Made by a program: the position numbers and the translations under genes. From CAG-217 sp963638105 (GTDB lineage Bacteria; Bacillota; Clostridia; Oscillospirales; Acutalibacteraceae): DNA of 64,000 nt. Of this stretch, positions 1-8,336 are shown piece by piece; position 1 is the stretch's first letter; each line of letters begins with the position of its first letter. The stretch lies in NCBI GenBank assembly GCA_963638105.1, contig CAVHPP010000001.1:62001-126000 (forward strand), in the 5' to 3' direction. The notes beneath the pieces were generated by a model. It ran no database searches, was not told the origin of the DNA, and was given only the letters and a program-made list of their open reading frames with translations.

Positions 1-1484
1 AACTCGGCCTGCGCCTGGGCTTTCACCTTGCCGGTGTACTTGTTAAAGAACATGGGGATGATGGTTAAGATGAAACCTACGGCCGGTACAATGGTCACCA
101 GCGCCAGCAGCATTTTTTGGGTGCCGGCAGACTGCTCAAAGAAGATTTGACGCCCGGCGTTATCCACCAGGGATTTGTCTACGGCCTTAAAGTCCGTTTG
201 CGCCAGCAGCTGACCGAACACGAAGGTGGCGATTGCGGCGTTTACCTTAGACAGGAAGGTTTGGAATGCAAAGCACACGCCCTCCTGGCGCTCGCCGGTC
301 TTCCACTCCAAATAGTCGATGGAGTCGGCAATCAGCGCGTAGGTGATCACATTGTAAATGCCAAGGGGCAGACCCATCAGAAACAGGAAAATCCACAGAA
401 TAAAGATGTTGATCTTGGTTACATCTTGTGCCAAAATCACATAGCAAAGGCCGTGCACGGCAAAGCCGAACAGGGCGGAGCCAATGTAGATCTGCTTTAA
501 GCTGAACTTCTTGCGCAGCAGGGGGAAGATGGCCATGGCCGGTACCATGCCCACGCCGATGGCCACGGTCAGGGTGGTCACAATGGTGCCCCGGGGGATC
601 CAAAAGCTATAGGCAGCCGCAGCGTCCACATTAGGTACCAGGGTGCTTTGTGCGCCGGGCAGGAAGTCCGTAAAGATCTGGCTGAAGTTGGTGTAGTTCT
701 GAATAATAATGTAATTGCCGATATAGTCCGCGCATTGGTTGGCGGTAACCATAGTGGAGCCCAGAACGGAAGCGGCAATAACGATCAGCAGCAGCTTGTT
801 CTTGCCCAGTACCACAAAAGTCTCCTTAAAGGAGGGGGTGTGGTCCATCTTGGGCACGCGCTCTTTGGATACAAAGAAGATGAGAATGGACAGCCCGCAG
901 CCCAGCAGAGCGAAGATCAGGGCGCCAACAAAGAAACCTTTGTTATAGCCCATGTTGCTCTGGTACAGAATGGGCACCAGCAGCGCCGGCAGAATGCCGC
1001 CGAAGGTGGAGCCCAGACGGGCGGTGGAAATAAAGGAAGTACGCTCACTTTCCAGCGGGGTGATCACAGAGGACAGACCCCAGAAAGGCACATCCTGCAC
1101 GGTAAAGGCCACGCCCCACAGAATGTAGGTGACCAGCGCCCACACAAAAGCGGCGGTGGAACCCTCCTTAAAGGGCGCAGTAAACAGCAATATGGTGCAA
1201 ATGGCAATGGGCACCGGTGCAAACAGCAGATAGGGCCGCATTTTGCCCCACTTGGATTTGGTGCGATCTACGATCATGCCCATCACCGGGTCATTGAGCG
1301 CGTCAAAGATACGACCGATCAGGATGATGGTGGTGCCCTGGGACAGGGACAGCCCGGCGCCGTTTTGGAAGAATACCAAGGTAAACATGGACATCAGCGT
1401 ATAAATACCGGAGCGGCCGAAGGCACCCACGGTAAAGCAGATCCGCTCCTTGGTGGTTAGGTATTTCTTTTGGGGTTCGTTCAT
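1..1484 (-). CDS. GPH-type MFS sugar/cation symporter (3' end off window)
   Basis: About 494 residues can be read before the window ends without a stop, so the C-terminus is cut or nearly complete (the family is about 450-510 aa). The protein is very hydrophobic with about 12 membrane segments. Residues 61-84 (D61-ALNDP...K81-M-R-P84) carry the loop typical of the glycoside-pentoside-hexuronide (melibiose carrier) family, which couples sugar uptake to Na+ or H+ in the cytoplasmic membrane. The ATG overlaps the stop of the upstream sulfatase gene (TAATG), so the two are probably translationally coupled. I infer import of a product of the sulfatase; the substrate is not visible from sequence. 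Confidence 0.85.
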   Translation of the reverse strand, partial: MNEPQKKYLTTKERICFTVGAFGRSGIYTLMSMFTLVFFQNGAGLSLSQGTTIILIGRIFDALNDPVMGMIVDRTKSKWGKMRPYLLFAPVPIAICTILLFTAPFKEGSTAAFVWALVTYILWGVAFTVQDVPFWGLSSVITPLESERTSFISTARLGSTFGGILPALLVPILYQSNMGYNKGFFVGALIFALLGCGLSILIFFVSKERVPKMDHTPSFKETFVVLGKNKLLLIVIAASVLGSTMVTANQCADYIGNYIIIQNYTNFSQIFTDFLPGAQSTLVPNVDAAAAYSFWIPRGTIVTTLTVAIGVGMVPAMAIFPLLRKKFSLKQIYIGSALFGFAVHGLCYVILAQDVTKINIFILWIFLFLMGLPLGIYNVITYALIADSIDYLEWKTGERQEGVCFAFQTFLSKVNAAIATFVFGQLLAQTDFKAVDKSLVDNAGRQIFFEQSAGTQKMLLALVTIVPAVGFILTIIPMFFNKYTGKVKAQAQAE

Positions 1485-2815
1485 TATTTTTTCCTCACTT
1501 TCAGGGCGGGGAGAATCACAGGTGCGGCTTCTCCGGCATTTTTCATTTCACGCAGCAGCAGGTATTTCATCTCCTGGCGCACATGGCTGTAACGGGGATC
1601 GCGGATCAGGTTGCAGCGCTCAATGGGATCCTTCTCCAAATCGTAGAGATAATCCTCAAAGTATACACCGGCATTGTACTTCAGATAGCCGGTAGGCGCT
1701 AAGGTGCGCACCGCGTATTTGAACCGATCCGTGCGAATGGCGCGGCCGCACTGGCTTTCGCTGATCTGCATAAATACACAGTCGTGAAGCGGCTCTGCCG
1801 TCTGCTGCATTTGGCACAGATCCCGACCCATATAACTGGGAGGCACGGGAATGCCTGCCAGGCTCAGGAAAGTGGGGGGCAGGTCGATGAGAGAGGTGAG
1901 CCGGTTCTCTGCCTTGCCGCCGTCAAAGCCGCCGCCTTTGATGATCAGCGGGGTGTGGGTGGCGCTGTCGTGGCAGGAGCGCTTGTACTCCAAATTGCGG
2001 GTCTTAAAGTGGCTGCCGTGGTCTGAGGAATAGATGATGACCGTGTCGTCATAAATGCCCAGATCCTTGAGCTTTTGTACCAGGCGGCCCACATTATAGT
2101 CCAACCGATTGATGGCGGAGATATAGTCCGGGTACATCTCTTTATAGTCGCCCTTTAAGAAGGTCAGGTCCGGGGGCAGAGGATAGTCCTTGTATTCATT
2201 GACGGTCTCTTTATAGCCCTCGTAATGATGGTGGTCGTTTTGGTGGTGGGGCTCCAGCTGGCTGATAAACAGGAAGAAGGGTTTGTCTGCCTCCCGTCCG
2301 CTCTCCAGGTATTCCAGGGCAAAGTCGTTAATACAGTCAGCCCGGTAGCCGGTAAAGTCCAGTTTGTTGCCGTCGCCGTCAAAGATGTAGCCGTCGTAGC
2401 CGTGACTGGTGAATTCCAGCACATCCGCCGCCCGCCAGTAGCGGTACTCGCCCTGCTTCTCCTTGGGCACCGGCGTGGCCTCGCAGTGGGTGCCGATCCC
2501 CGGCAGTCGGTCAGAGGCCAGGTGCCACTTGCCCACATAAGCAGTGTCATACCCGGCTTCGTTGAAGTAATGAGCCAGCGGGGTGATACTTTCCGGCAGG
2601 GGAATGCCGTTCCAGTAGCAGCCGCACTGGGTGGCATACACACCGGTTTGCAGGCAGGCACGGGCCGGGCCGCACACCGGTTGGCAGGTAAAGTTGTTCT
2701 CAAAGAGGGTGCCCTCTTTGGCCAGCTGCATTAGGTTAGGGGTCACCGTTTCGTTGACGGTATCCCACCGCTGCTGATCGCTGAAGTAGAAGATGATGTT
2801 CTTACGCTTTGCCAT
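1484..2815 (-). CDS. Type I sulfatase (formylglycine-dependent, Cys type)
   Basis: Arylsulfatase of the alkaline phosphatase superfamily, 443 aa. The N-terminus has the metal-binding FSDQQRWD stretch. C48-G-P-A-R52 followed by LQTG is the sulfatase signature, whose Cys becomes formylglycine; the Cys form is the one activated by anaerobic radical-SAM maturases. A GKWH motif and SSDHG near residue 260 supply further active-site and metal ligands. No signal peptide is seen, so it probably acts on imported sulfated sugars or sulfate esters in the cytosol. The start at 2815 is preferred because AGGAG lies six bases upstream; an in-frame TTG two codons earlier is the alternative. No maturase gene is in the window. 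Confidence 0.9.
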   Translation of the reverse strand: MAKRKNIIFYFSDQQRWDTVNETVTPNLMQLAKEGTLFENNFTCQPVCGPARACLQTGVYATQCGCYWNGIPLPESITPLAHYFNEAGYDTAYVGKWHLASDRLPGIGTHCEATPVPKEKQGEYRYWRAADVLEFTSHGYDGYIFDGDGNKLDFTGYRADCINDFALEYLESGREADKPFFLFISQLEPHHQNDHHHYEGYKETVNEYKDYPLPPDLTFLKGDYKEMYPDYISAINRLDYNVGRLVQKLKDLGIYDDTVIIYSSDHGSHFKTRNLEYKRSCHDSATHTPLIIKGGGFDGGKAENRLTSLIDLPPTFLSLAGIPVPPSYMGRDLCQMQQTAEPLHDCVFMQISESQCGRAIRTDRFKYAVRTLAPTGYLKYNAGVYFEDYLYDLEKDPIERCNLIRDPRYSHVRQEMKYLLLREMKNAGEAAPVILPALKVRKK

Positions 2816-2867
2816 ATTCAACTCCTGTTCCTGAACTGCACCCGAGGGCGCAGCGTATTGACTTTTT

Positions 2868-3650
2868 TTATCCGGCTATAAAGCCGGTGATTGCATTATA
2901 GATGTTCAGGCAGATAAAGACGCCCAGCACCGCGGAGAATACCAGGGTGACGATCTTGTTGTTGGCCTTTTTATTCAGTGCTGCGCCAATGATACCGGCG
3001 ATCACAGCCGCCGGAGCCGCAATCAGCAGAATGCGGTAGTCGAACTTGGGCACCGTGGCGGTGACTACATAGGTCACCAGCTTGGACAGCTGGCTAAAGA
3101 AAATCACGGCCACGCTGTACACCGTAGCTTCCTTCATGCTCATAGAGAAGAACAGAAGGAGGAACATAATGTTGATGGGCCCGCCGCCAATGCCCAGGAA
3201 GCTGGACAGAATGCCCAGCACGGTGCCACCCAGCAGAATGGTGACAGGGTTCTTTAAGTGAAAGCTCTTTTTACCCTTGTTCACATACCATAGGGCCACT
3301 GCCAGCAGGCAGGCCAACAGTACAGCCTGATAAGCCATAGCCAGGTTGTCGCTGAGCAGTCGATTAAACAGATCGAAAATGTGCTTGCCTGCAAAGCCGC
3401 CTAAAATAGACCCGGCAGAGATCAGCAGCACCGTCTTAAAGTCCACCTTAGTCTTGGCACGCAAGTGCTTTACGGTGGAGCTGCAACTCATGGCAAAGAC
3501 GGACACGGAGGAGATAAAGTTGATCACCTCGGTGGTGTCGTCTACCAGCAGGGTCAGCAGCGGCTTGATAATCACCCCGGAGCCGCCGCCTAAAAAGGCG
3601 CCGATGCCGGAAGCGAGAAAGATAATTACGCCATAAACAACAAACATCAT
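2868..3650 (-). CDS. TauE/SafE family anion permease
   Basis: Membrane protein of 260 aa with about eight hydrophobic segments in two similar halves, each containing a glycine-rich turn (GSGVIIKPLL near the start, GGGPINIMFL in the middle). This is the pattern of the TauE/SafE (DUF81) family, thought to move sulfite, sulfoacetate or other anions across the cytoplasmic membrane. Its ATG overlaps the end of the mscS-like gene by four bases, and the sulfatase gene follows 52 bases on. Next to a sulfatase, export of released sulfate or sulfite is a reasonable inference, but direction and substrate are not shown by the sequence. Confidence 0.85.
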   Translation of the reverse strand: MMFVVYGVIIFLASGIGAFLGGGSGVIIKPLLTLLVDDTTEVINFISSVSVFAMSCSSTVKHLRAKTKVDFKTVLLISAGSILGGFAGKHIFDLFNRLLSDNLAMAYQAVLLACLLAVALWYVNKGKKSFHLKNPVTILLGGTVLGILSSFLGIGGGPINIMFLLLFFSMSMKEATVYSVAVIFFSQLSKLVTYVVTATVPKFDYRILLIAAPAAVIAGIIGAALNKKANNKIVTLVFSAVLGVFICLNIYNAITGFIAG

Positions 3651-4771
3651 TGATCCTTGCCCTCCGTCTCCTGCTCCAAGTAAACGGTGGCAGAATTGTA
3701 TGCCAGTTCAAAGCCCTCTTTGTCGAGAAGCGCTTTGATTTGTAGGTTCAAACGATTTTTGATTTGCCCCAGCTCCACTACGGTGGGGGCGATCACATAA
3801 TAGTACACCTGCACATCCATGCCGTGGGCGCCGTAATTCACAAAATCCGTTCGAATATCCTCCTGTACCACTGCCGGATCGGCCAGCAGCAGTGTTCGCA
3901 GATCCTGCTCAAACCGCTCCAGATCCTCGCGGCTGTGCTTATAATGCAAAGTAAAAGTCTGGTCGATCAGTCGCTTTTCCATATCCGCATAGTTGATAAT
4001 GCTTTGATTGGTCAGGGCCGTATTGGGCAGCACATAACGGCTGCCGTCCAACGCCCGCAGGGTGGTGGAGCGCACGGCAATGTCCTCCACCGTACCGCTC
4101 AATTCCCCAACGGTGATAAAATCCCCCACGCGGAAGGGCTTGTTAAATACAATGATAAAGCCGGAGATCAGGTTCTCTACCGCGTCTTTGCAAGCAAAGG
4201 CCACAGCCACGCCGCCGATGCCTAAAGCGGCAAAAATGCGTGTGGCAGAGTAGCCCAGCAGTTCCAGCACCAGCAGTGCGCCGATGCAGATAATCACGAT
4301 CTTGGCTACATTGGAGATAAAGCGAAAGGCGGTCAGCCGGGTTTTGTCCCCGCCGGCTGCCGTGTCAAAGGTATAATTGTCCAGCTCGCCGTTCAGTAGG
4401 CGCACGCCGCCCCAGCAGGCGCACACAATGCCGCCGGCCTTAATGAGAAACAGGCCGATCTTATGTAGCTCTCCGGAGGGGGCGATGATTTGCAGACCCA
4501 GGGCAATGCCGGCCAGTACCAAGAAAAAGGCCAGGGGCTTTTTCAGTCCGTCTTTAATCAGCGATTGCACCCGGTGTTTGCGGCGGCAAAAGGTCTTGCC
4601 GATGACGGTGAGTATTCCCCCAGAAATGATATTTCGTAACAGAAGCAGCACCACAACGCTCCCCACAGCGATCAGAGTGCGGATCAGCAGTTCTTCAGTG
4701 GTTTCTACCCCTTGTATGTTTTTGCGCAGGTTCTCTACGAACTGCGGTATTGCGATGGTCAGCATAGACAT
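3647..4771 (-). CDS. MscS-family small-conductance mechanosensitive channel
   Basis: 374 aa with several N-terminal membrane helices and the MscS signature around the pore helix and beta domain (VAFACKDAVENL, then FNKPFRVGDFI). Family members open under membrane tension and release small solutes. A longer reading from 4807 is possible, but the consensus promoter at 4822-4850 would put transcription start near 4815, leaving no room for a ribosome site before 4807. The ATG at 4771 has GGAGG ten bases upstream (4782-4786) and TAGGA immediately before it; ATG 4765 is also possible. It is first gene of the operon with the TauE permease, sulfatase and MFS carrier. Confidence 0.85.
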   Translation of the reverse strand: MSMLTIAIPQFVENLRKNIQGVETTEELLIRTLIAVGSVVVLLLLRNIISGGILTVIGKTFCRRKHRVQSLIKDGLKKPLAFFLVLAGIALGLQIIAPSGELHKIGLFLIKAGGIVCACWGGVRLLNGELDNYTFDTAAGGDKTRLTAFRFISNVAKIVIICIGALLVLELLGYSATRIFAALGIGGVAVAFACKDAVENLISGFIIVFNKPFRVGDFITVGELSGTVEDIAVRSTTLRALDGSRYVLPNTALTNQSIINYADMEKRLIDQTFTLHYKHSREDLERFEQDLRTLLLADPAVVQEDIRTDFVNYGAHGMDVQVYYYVIAPTVVELGQIKNRLNLQIKALLDKEGFELAYNSATVYLEQETEGKDQ

Positions 4772-4821
4772 TCCTAACTGCCCTCCAAAGAGGACGCTTC
4801 GTTTCATAAGCCGTAAAACCT

Positions 4822-4850
4822 ATTATATAATTTGTAAAAGGCCTTGTCAA
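4822..4850 (-). promoter_or_regulatory. Consensus sigma-A promoter for the mscS-tauE-sulfatase-MFS operon
   Basis: On the minus strand TTGACA (4850-4845), a 17-base spacer and TATAAT (4827-4822): perfect match to the vegetative consensus. Transcription would begin near 4815. Confidence 0.85.
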
Positions 4851-4862
4851 TGCAGCGGGGCG

Positions 4863-5948
4863 TTAATGGTCGTTGTCGTCCAAATGGGTCGGAATACAGT
4901 AAAAATTGCTTTCCCACGCCGGAATGTACGGACTGTGGCGGAAGTACAGCTTGTAGTCCGAGCAAAGGCTTAGAATTTGCAGCGGTAGGGAGAACAAATC
5001 TTCGTTGCGATGATAGGCGCATACATATAGCTTGGGCCGCCAGGTGATAATGGTGTGGGCGGCGCCGGTCAGCGCCTTGCTTTCACTGCCCTCAATGTCC
5101 ATTTTCAGCAGGGTCACCGGCGCGCCTTGTAGCAGACTGTCCAGATCCGTGGCTTCCACCGCCGTACCGGTGGGCGACAGGTGGGAATTGCGCCCGGCGC
5201 AGGCATTAAAATGCAAAGTGGTCTGCCGGTTCCAGGCGCTTTTATTGTAAAGGTGAACGCCTTGCATACCCTCGGTGGAGCGGCACAGCTTTTTGAAGTT
5301 TTTGCCATCCGGCTCCAAGGCGTAAATGGATTTGTATTTTCCGCACGAATACTGCAAAAATTGGCGAATTGTGTCGCCGTTATAAGCGCCCATATCCACC
5401 AAAATCTCCTGTTGGTTCACTTGCAAAATCTCGGTAAAAATCTCGTCCATATTTGCAAACGAATTGTAAAGGTAATCAACTTTACCGCTAATTTTATAAC
5501 GCAATACGGAATTATACACCCGGCGGCTCTCCTCATCGGCCAATTTGGCGTAAACAGTCTCTATTTCCGCCCGGTGGGCAGCGGCGTATTCCCGGGTAAA
5601 CAGCCCGACACCGGCCACCGGAATATCCGGTGCATACACCGGGTGCTCCCGATTGATCCGGGCAATGTTTTCCAGTACCTCCGGGCGCTGGCTGGCAAAG
5701 CCCAGTACCACATTAAAGTCCGTGAATTGCGCGCACACCTCCCGGTAGCGCTGCACCGTGTGGCCCAAAAAAGACTGGCCTCGCACAAAATCATCACTGG
5801 CAAAGACCGCAGTGATGTGCATTCCCTTGCTTTCTAACACGGCATTGATTTTCTCCGCCCCGTCGCCCATGCCATAGAGCACCAGGGGCTTGCCCTCCCG
5901 GCGCAGTCGGTCCCAAACATTCTCTTCCGTCAGCAAATCGTCTATCAT
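4863..5948 (-). CDS. FkbM family SAM-dependent methyltransferase
   Basis: 361 aa. The C-terminal half is an FkbM-type methyltransferase: motif I VDMGAYNGDT at residues 184-193 binds SAM, and LLKMDIEGSE is the second family hallmark. The N-terminal ~150 residues contain a nucleotide-fold-like LVLYGMGDGAEKI segment, as in FkbM proteins from polysaccharide clusters. The substrate is unknown; relatives methylate sugars or small metabolites. The start at ATG 5948 has AGGCAGG just upstream; an in-frame TTG at 5990 would overlap the neighbouring divergent promoter and has no ribosome site. It stands alone between two promoters; its own minus-strand promoter is not clear. Confidence 0.85.
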   Translation of the reverse strand: MIDDLLTEENVWDRLRREGKPLVLYGMGDGAEKINAVLESKGMHITAVFASDDFVRGQSFLGHTVQRYREVCAQFTDFNVVLGFASQRPEVLENIARINREHPVYAPDIPVAGVGLFTREYAAAHRAEIETVYAKLADEESRRVYNSVLRYKISGKVDYLYNSFANMDEIFTEILQVNQQEILVDMGAYNGDTIRQFLQYSCGKYKSIYALEPDGKNFKKLCRSTEGMQGVHLYNKSAWNRQTTLHFNACAGRNSHLSPTGTAVEATDLDSLLQGAPVTLLKMDIEGSESKALTGAAHTIITWRPKLYVCAYHRNEDLFSLPLQILSLCSDYKLYFRHSPYIPAWESNFYCIPTHLDDNDH

Positions 5949-5983
5949 AGCTACCTGCCTTTCTGCTTTATATTTTAACATAT

Positions 5984-6012
5984 TTGACAATCTAAAATAA
6001 AGTGTATATAAT
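5984..6012 (+). promoter_or_regulatory. Consensus sigma-A promoter for ybeX-phoH-ybeY-era-yqzL-recO-mutS2
   Basis: TTGACA (5984-5989), 17-base spacer, TATAAT (6007-6012). Perfect consensus, about 45 bases before the AGGAGG ribosome site of the next gene. Confidence 0.88.
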
Positions 6013-6056
6013 AAATAAACGGAAAAATTTGTATTGCACAGGAGGCAGGGGCCATT

Positions 6057-6872
6057 ATGGGCGGGAACAGCCTGATTGACCGATTATTTAAGCGCGAGAG
6101 CACAACGAAAGAGGAAATTCGCCAGCTGGTGGACGAGGACCAGGCCAAAGGAGAACTGGAAGCGTCTCAGCGGGAGATGATCCACAATATCTTTGATTTT
6201 GACCGACTTTGTGCGGAGGATATTATGACCCATCGCACAGAGATCGAGGCAGTGGAGGAGACGGCCACCATCGGTTATGCCGCTGCTTTTGCATTGGAGG
6301 CAGGGTGCTCCCGGATCCCGGTATTCCGCGAGGATCTGGATAATGTGCAGGGCATTCTCTATGTAAAAGACCTGCTGCCCTTTGTGGGTAAGCCTGTGCC
6401 GGCGGGCACCCGGCTGACGGACTATGTGCGGGAGCCGCTGTTTGTACCGGAGAGTATTCCCTGCGGCAAGCTGTTCGCCACTATGACGGACAAGCGTATC
6501 CAAATGGCCATTGTGGTAGATGAGTACGGCGGCACTGCCGGGCTGGTGACCATGGAGGATATTCTGGAGAGCATTGTGGGCAATATTATGGACGAGTACG
6601 ACGAGGAAGAGGCGGATGTGATCCAAACCGGGGAGCACACCTTCACCTTTGACGGCTCGGTAGATATGGAGGACGCGGAAAAGGCGCTGGGCGTGCCCTT
6701 GCCGGAGGGGGATTATGACACCCTGGCAGGCTTTTTGATCAGCCGCCTGGGCTATCTTCCCACCGGCAAGGAGACCCAGCCGGTAACGGTGGATTATGAG
6801 AATGTGCACTTTACCGTTTGCGGGGTGGAGGAGCGCAGAATTGAACGGATAAAGGCAGAAGTTAAAGTATGA
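6057..6872 (+). CDS. YbeX/CorC-like CBS-pair protein
   Basis: 271 aa, soluble. The order is a short helical N-terminus with IRQLVDEDQAKGEL, a CBS pair (about residues 60-185, containing EDIMTHRTEIEAV and VVDEYGGTAGLVTMEDILESIVG) and a C-terminal CorC_HlyC FAD-fold-like domain (about 190-265). It lacks the DUF21 membrane domain of hemolysin-type CNNM proteins, so it matches E. coli YbeX/CorC rather than TlyC transporters. CBS pairs bind adenosyl ligands; YbeX has been tied to ribosome maturation and Mg homeostasis. Its stop overlaps phoH by four bases, matching the proteobacterial ybeX-ybeZ-ybeY association. Ribosome site AGGAGG precedes the ATG. Confidence 0.85.
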   Translation: MGGNSLIDRLFKRESTTKEEIRQLVDEDQAKGELEASQREMIHNIFDFDRLCAEDIMTHRTEIEAVEETATIGYAAAFALEAGCSRIPVFREDLDNVQGILYVKDLLPFVGKPVPAGTRLTDYVREPLFVPESIPCGKLFATMTDKRIQMAIVVDEYGGTAGLVTMEDILESIVGNIMDEYDEEEADVIQTGEHTFTFDGSVDMEDAEKALGVPLPEGDYDTLAGFLISRLGYLPTGKETQPVTVDYENVHFTVCGVEERRIERIKAEVKV

Positions 6873-7828
6873 CAGAACAGGTAATCACCTTTGAAGCGAT
6901 GGAACAGGCAGCGAACCTGTTTGGCAGCTTCGATGAAAACATAAAGCTATTGGAGCGGGAGTACGGCGTGACCATCACCTGCCGGGGTGCAGACCTGAAG
7001 GTGGTGGGGGACGCAGAGAATGTGGCCGCCGCTGCCCGGGCGCTGAACGGACTGCTGACCCTAATTAACAAAGGCGAGCAGCTGACGGAGCAGAATGTGC
7101 GCTATGTGATCTCGTTGGTGGGCGAGGGCAACGAGGATGTGCTCTCCTCCATGACCACGGACTCGGTGTGTGTGACGGCCAAGGGTCGCCCGGTGAAGCC
7201 AAAGACCGTGGGTCAAAAGCGGTACTGCGAGTCCATCGCCAAAAACACCATCACCTTTGGCGTGGGCCCGGCCGGTACAGGTAAGACTTACCTGGCTGTG
7301 GCAATGGCGGTTACCGCCTTTCGTGCCAAAGAGGTGAACCGGATCATTTTGACCCGCCCGGCGGTGGAAGCGGGGGAGAAGTTGGGCTTCCTGCCCGGCG
7401 ACCTGCAAAGCAAGGTAGACCCGTACCTGCGCCCGTTATATGACGCGCTGTTTGATATGCTGGGGGCTGAGAGTTTTCAGCGCTACCAGGAGCGAGGCGC
7501 TATCGAGGTGGCGCCGCTGGCCTATATGCGCGGGCGTACCTTGGACGACAGTTTTATTATCCTGGATGAGGCCCAAAACACCACGCCGGAGCAGATGAAA
7601 ATGTTTTTGACCCGCCTGGGGTTCAACTCTAAAATGGTGGTCACCGGCGACATTACCCAGATTGACCTGCCGGAGGGCAAGCGCTCCGGGCTGGTGAAGG
7701 TGATGGACATTCTAAAGCATGTAGATGATATTGAAATTCATAAATTCAGCCAGAAGGATGTGGTGCGCCACCGGTTGGTGCAGGACATTATTCGGGCGTA
7801 TGAAAAATATGAGGAGAAAAACAAGTAA
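6869..7828 (+). CDS. phoH: PhoH family ATPase (YbeZ-like)
   Basis: 319 aa. An N-terminal KH-like segment is followed by a P-loop ATPase domain: Walker A GPAGTGKT near residue 133, Walker B FIILDEAQN near 232, then TGDITQIDLP. These features define the PhoH/YbeZ family, RNA-associated ATPases that partner the YbeY endonuclease. ybeY follows directly with TAATG overlap, so a PhoH-YbeY complex is likely. Length is usual for the family. Starts with ATGA overlap on the ybeX-like gene. Confidence 0.93.
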   Translation: MTEQVITFEAMEQAANLFGSFDENIKLLEREYGVTITCRGADLKVVGDAENVAAAARALNGLLTLINKGEQLTEQNVRYVISLVGEGNEDVLSSMTTDSVCVTAKGRPVKPKTVGQKRYCESIAKNTITFGVGPAGTGKTYLAVAMAVTAFRAKEVNRIILTRPAVEAGEKLGFLPGDLQSKVDPYLRPLYDALFDMLGAESFQRYQERGAIEVAPLAYMRGRTLDDSFIILDEAQNTTPEQMKMFLTRLGFNSKMVVTGDITQIDLPEGKRSGLVKVMDILKHVDDIEIHKFSQKDVVRHRLVQDIIRAYEKYEEKNK

Positions 7829-8336
7829 TGGAATCTGTAAAAGTGGTCATTTCAAACGATCAAAAGGCAGTGAAGGTGCCTACCGGTATTCGGTTGCTGA
7901 TCCGCCGTTGTTGCCACGCCGTGCTGGAGNNNNNNNNNNTTTCGAGGGCAGCGCAGAGGTGAGCGTGCGCTTTGTGGATAACGAACAGATCCGTGAGCTG
8001 AACAAAGAATATCGGAACATCGACAGAGAGACGGATGTACTCAGCTTCCCTCTGGGGGAGAACGGTGTGTACGACATTAACCACGACACCGGCGCCAAGC
8101 TGCTGGGGGATATTGTGATCTCTATGGAGAAAGCCATGGAGCAGGCAGAGCTGTATAATCACCCCTTGCAGCGGGAGATTGGCTTTTTGACCGTCCATTC
8201 CATGCTGCACCTGCTGGGCTACGACCATGAGCAGGGCGGACTGGAAGAAGTGCGTATGCGCGAAAAGGAAGAAACCGTGCTGACCCAAATCGGCTGGAAG
8301 CGGGACAGTAGCTATTACATGGGAGACGAGTCATGA
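7828..8336 (+). CDS. ybeY: Endoribonuclease YbeY, interrupted by an assembly gap
   Basis: YbeY is a zinc-dependent endoribonuclease needed for rRNA maturation and quality control. The N-terminal 34 codons (MESVKVVISND...CHAVLE) run in one frame to the N run at 7930-7939; the remaining 131 codons (FEGSAEVSVRF... onward) are in another frame. The zinc motif HSMLHLLGYDH lies near the end. The frame change is explained if the real gap length is 2 mod 3 (for example 2, 5 or 8 bases), so I treat the gene as intact. Total length would be about 166-168 aa, normal for the family. The stop overlaps the era start. Confidence 0.88.
7930..7939. other. Scaffold gap (10 N)
   Basis: Placeholder run inside ybeY. 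The flanking ends share no obvious overlap, so a few real bases are probably missing; codon phase requires a true length of 2 mod 3. Confidence 0.95.

Noticed and set aside
7828..8336. ybeY as a frameshifted pseudogene
   Set aside because: The frame change coincides exactly with the N run, and both halves are conserved, so assembly explains it.
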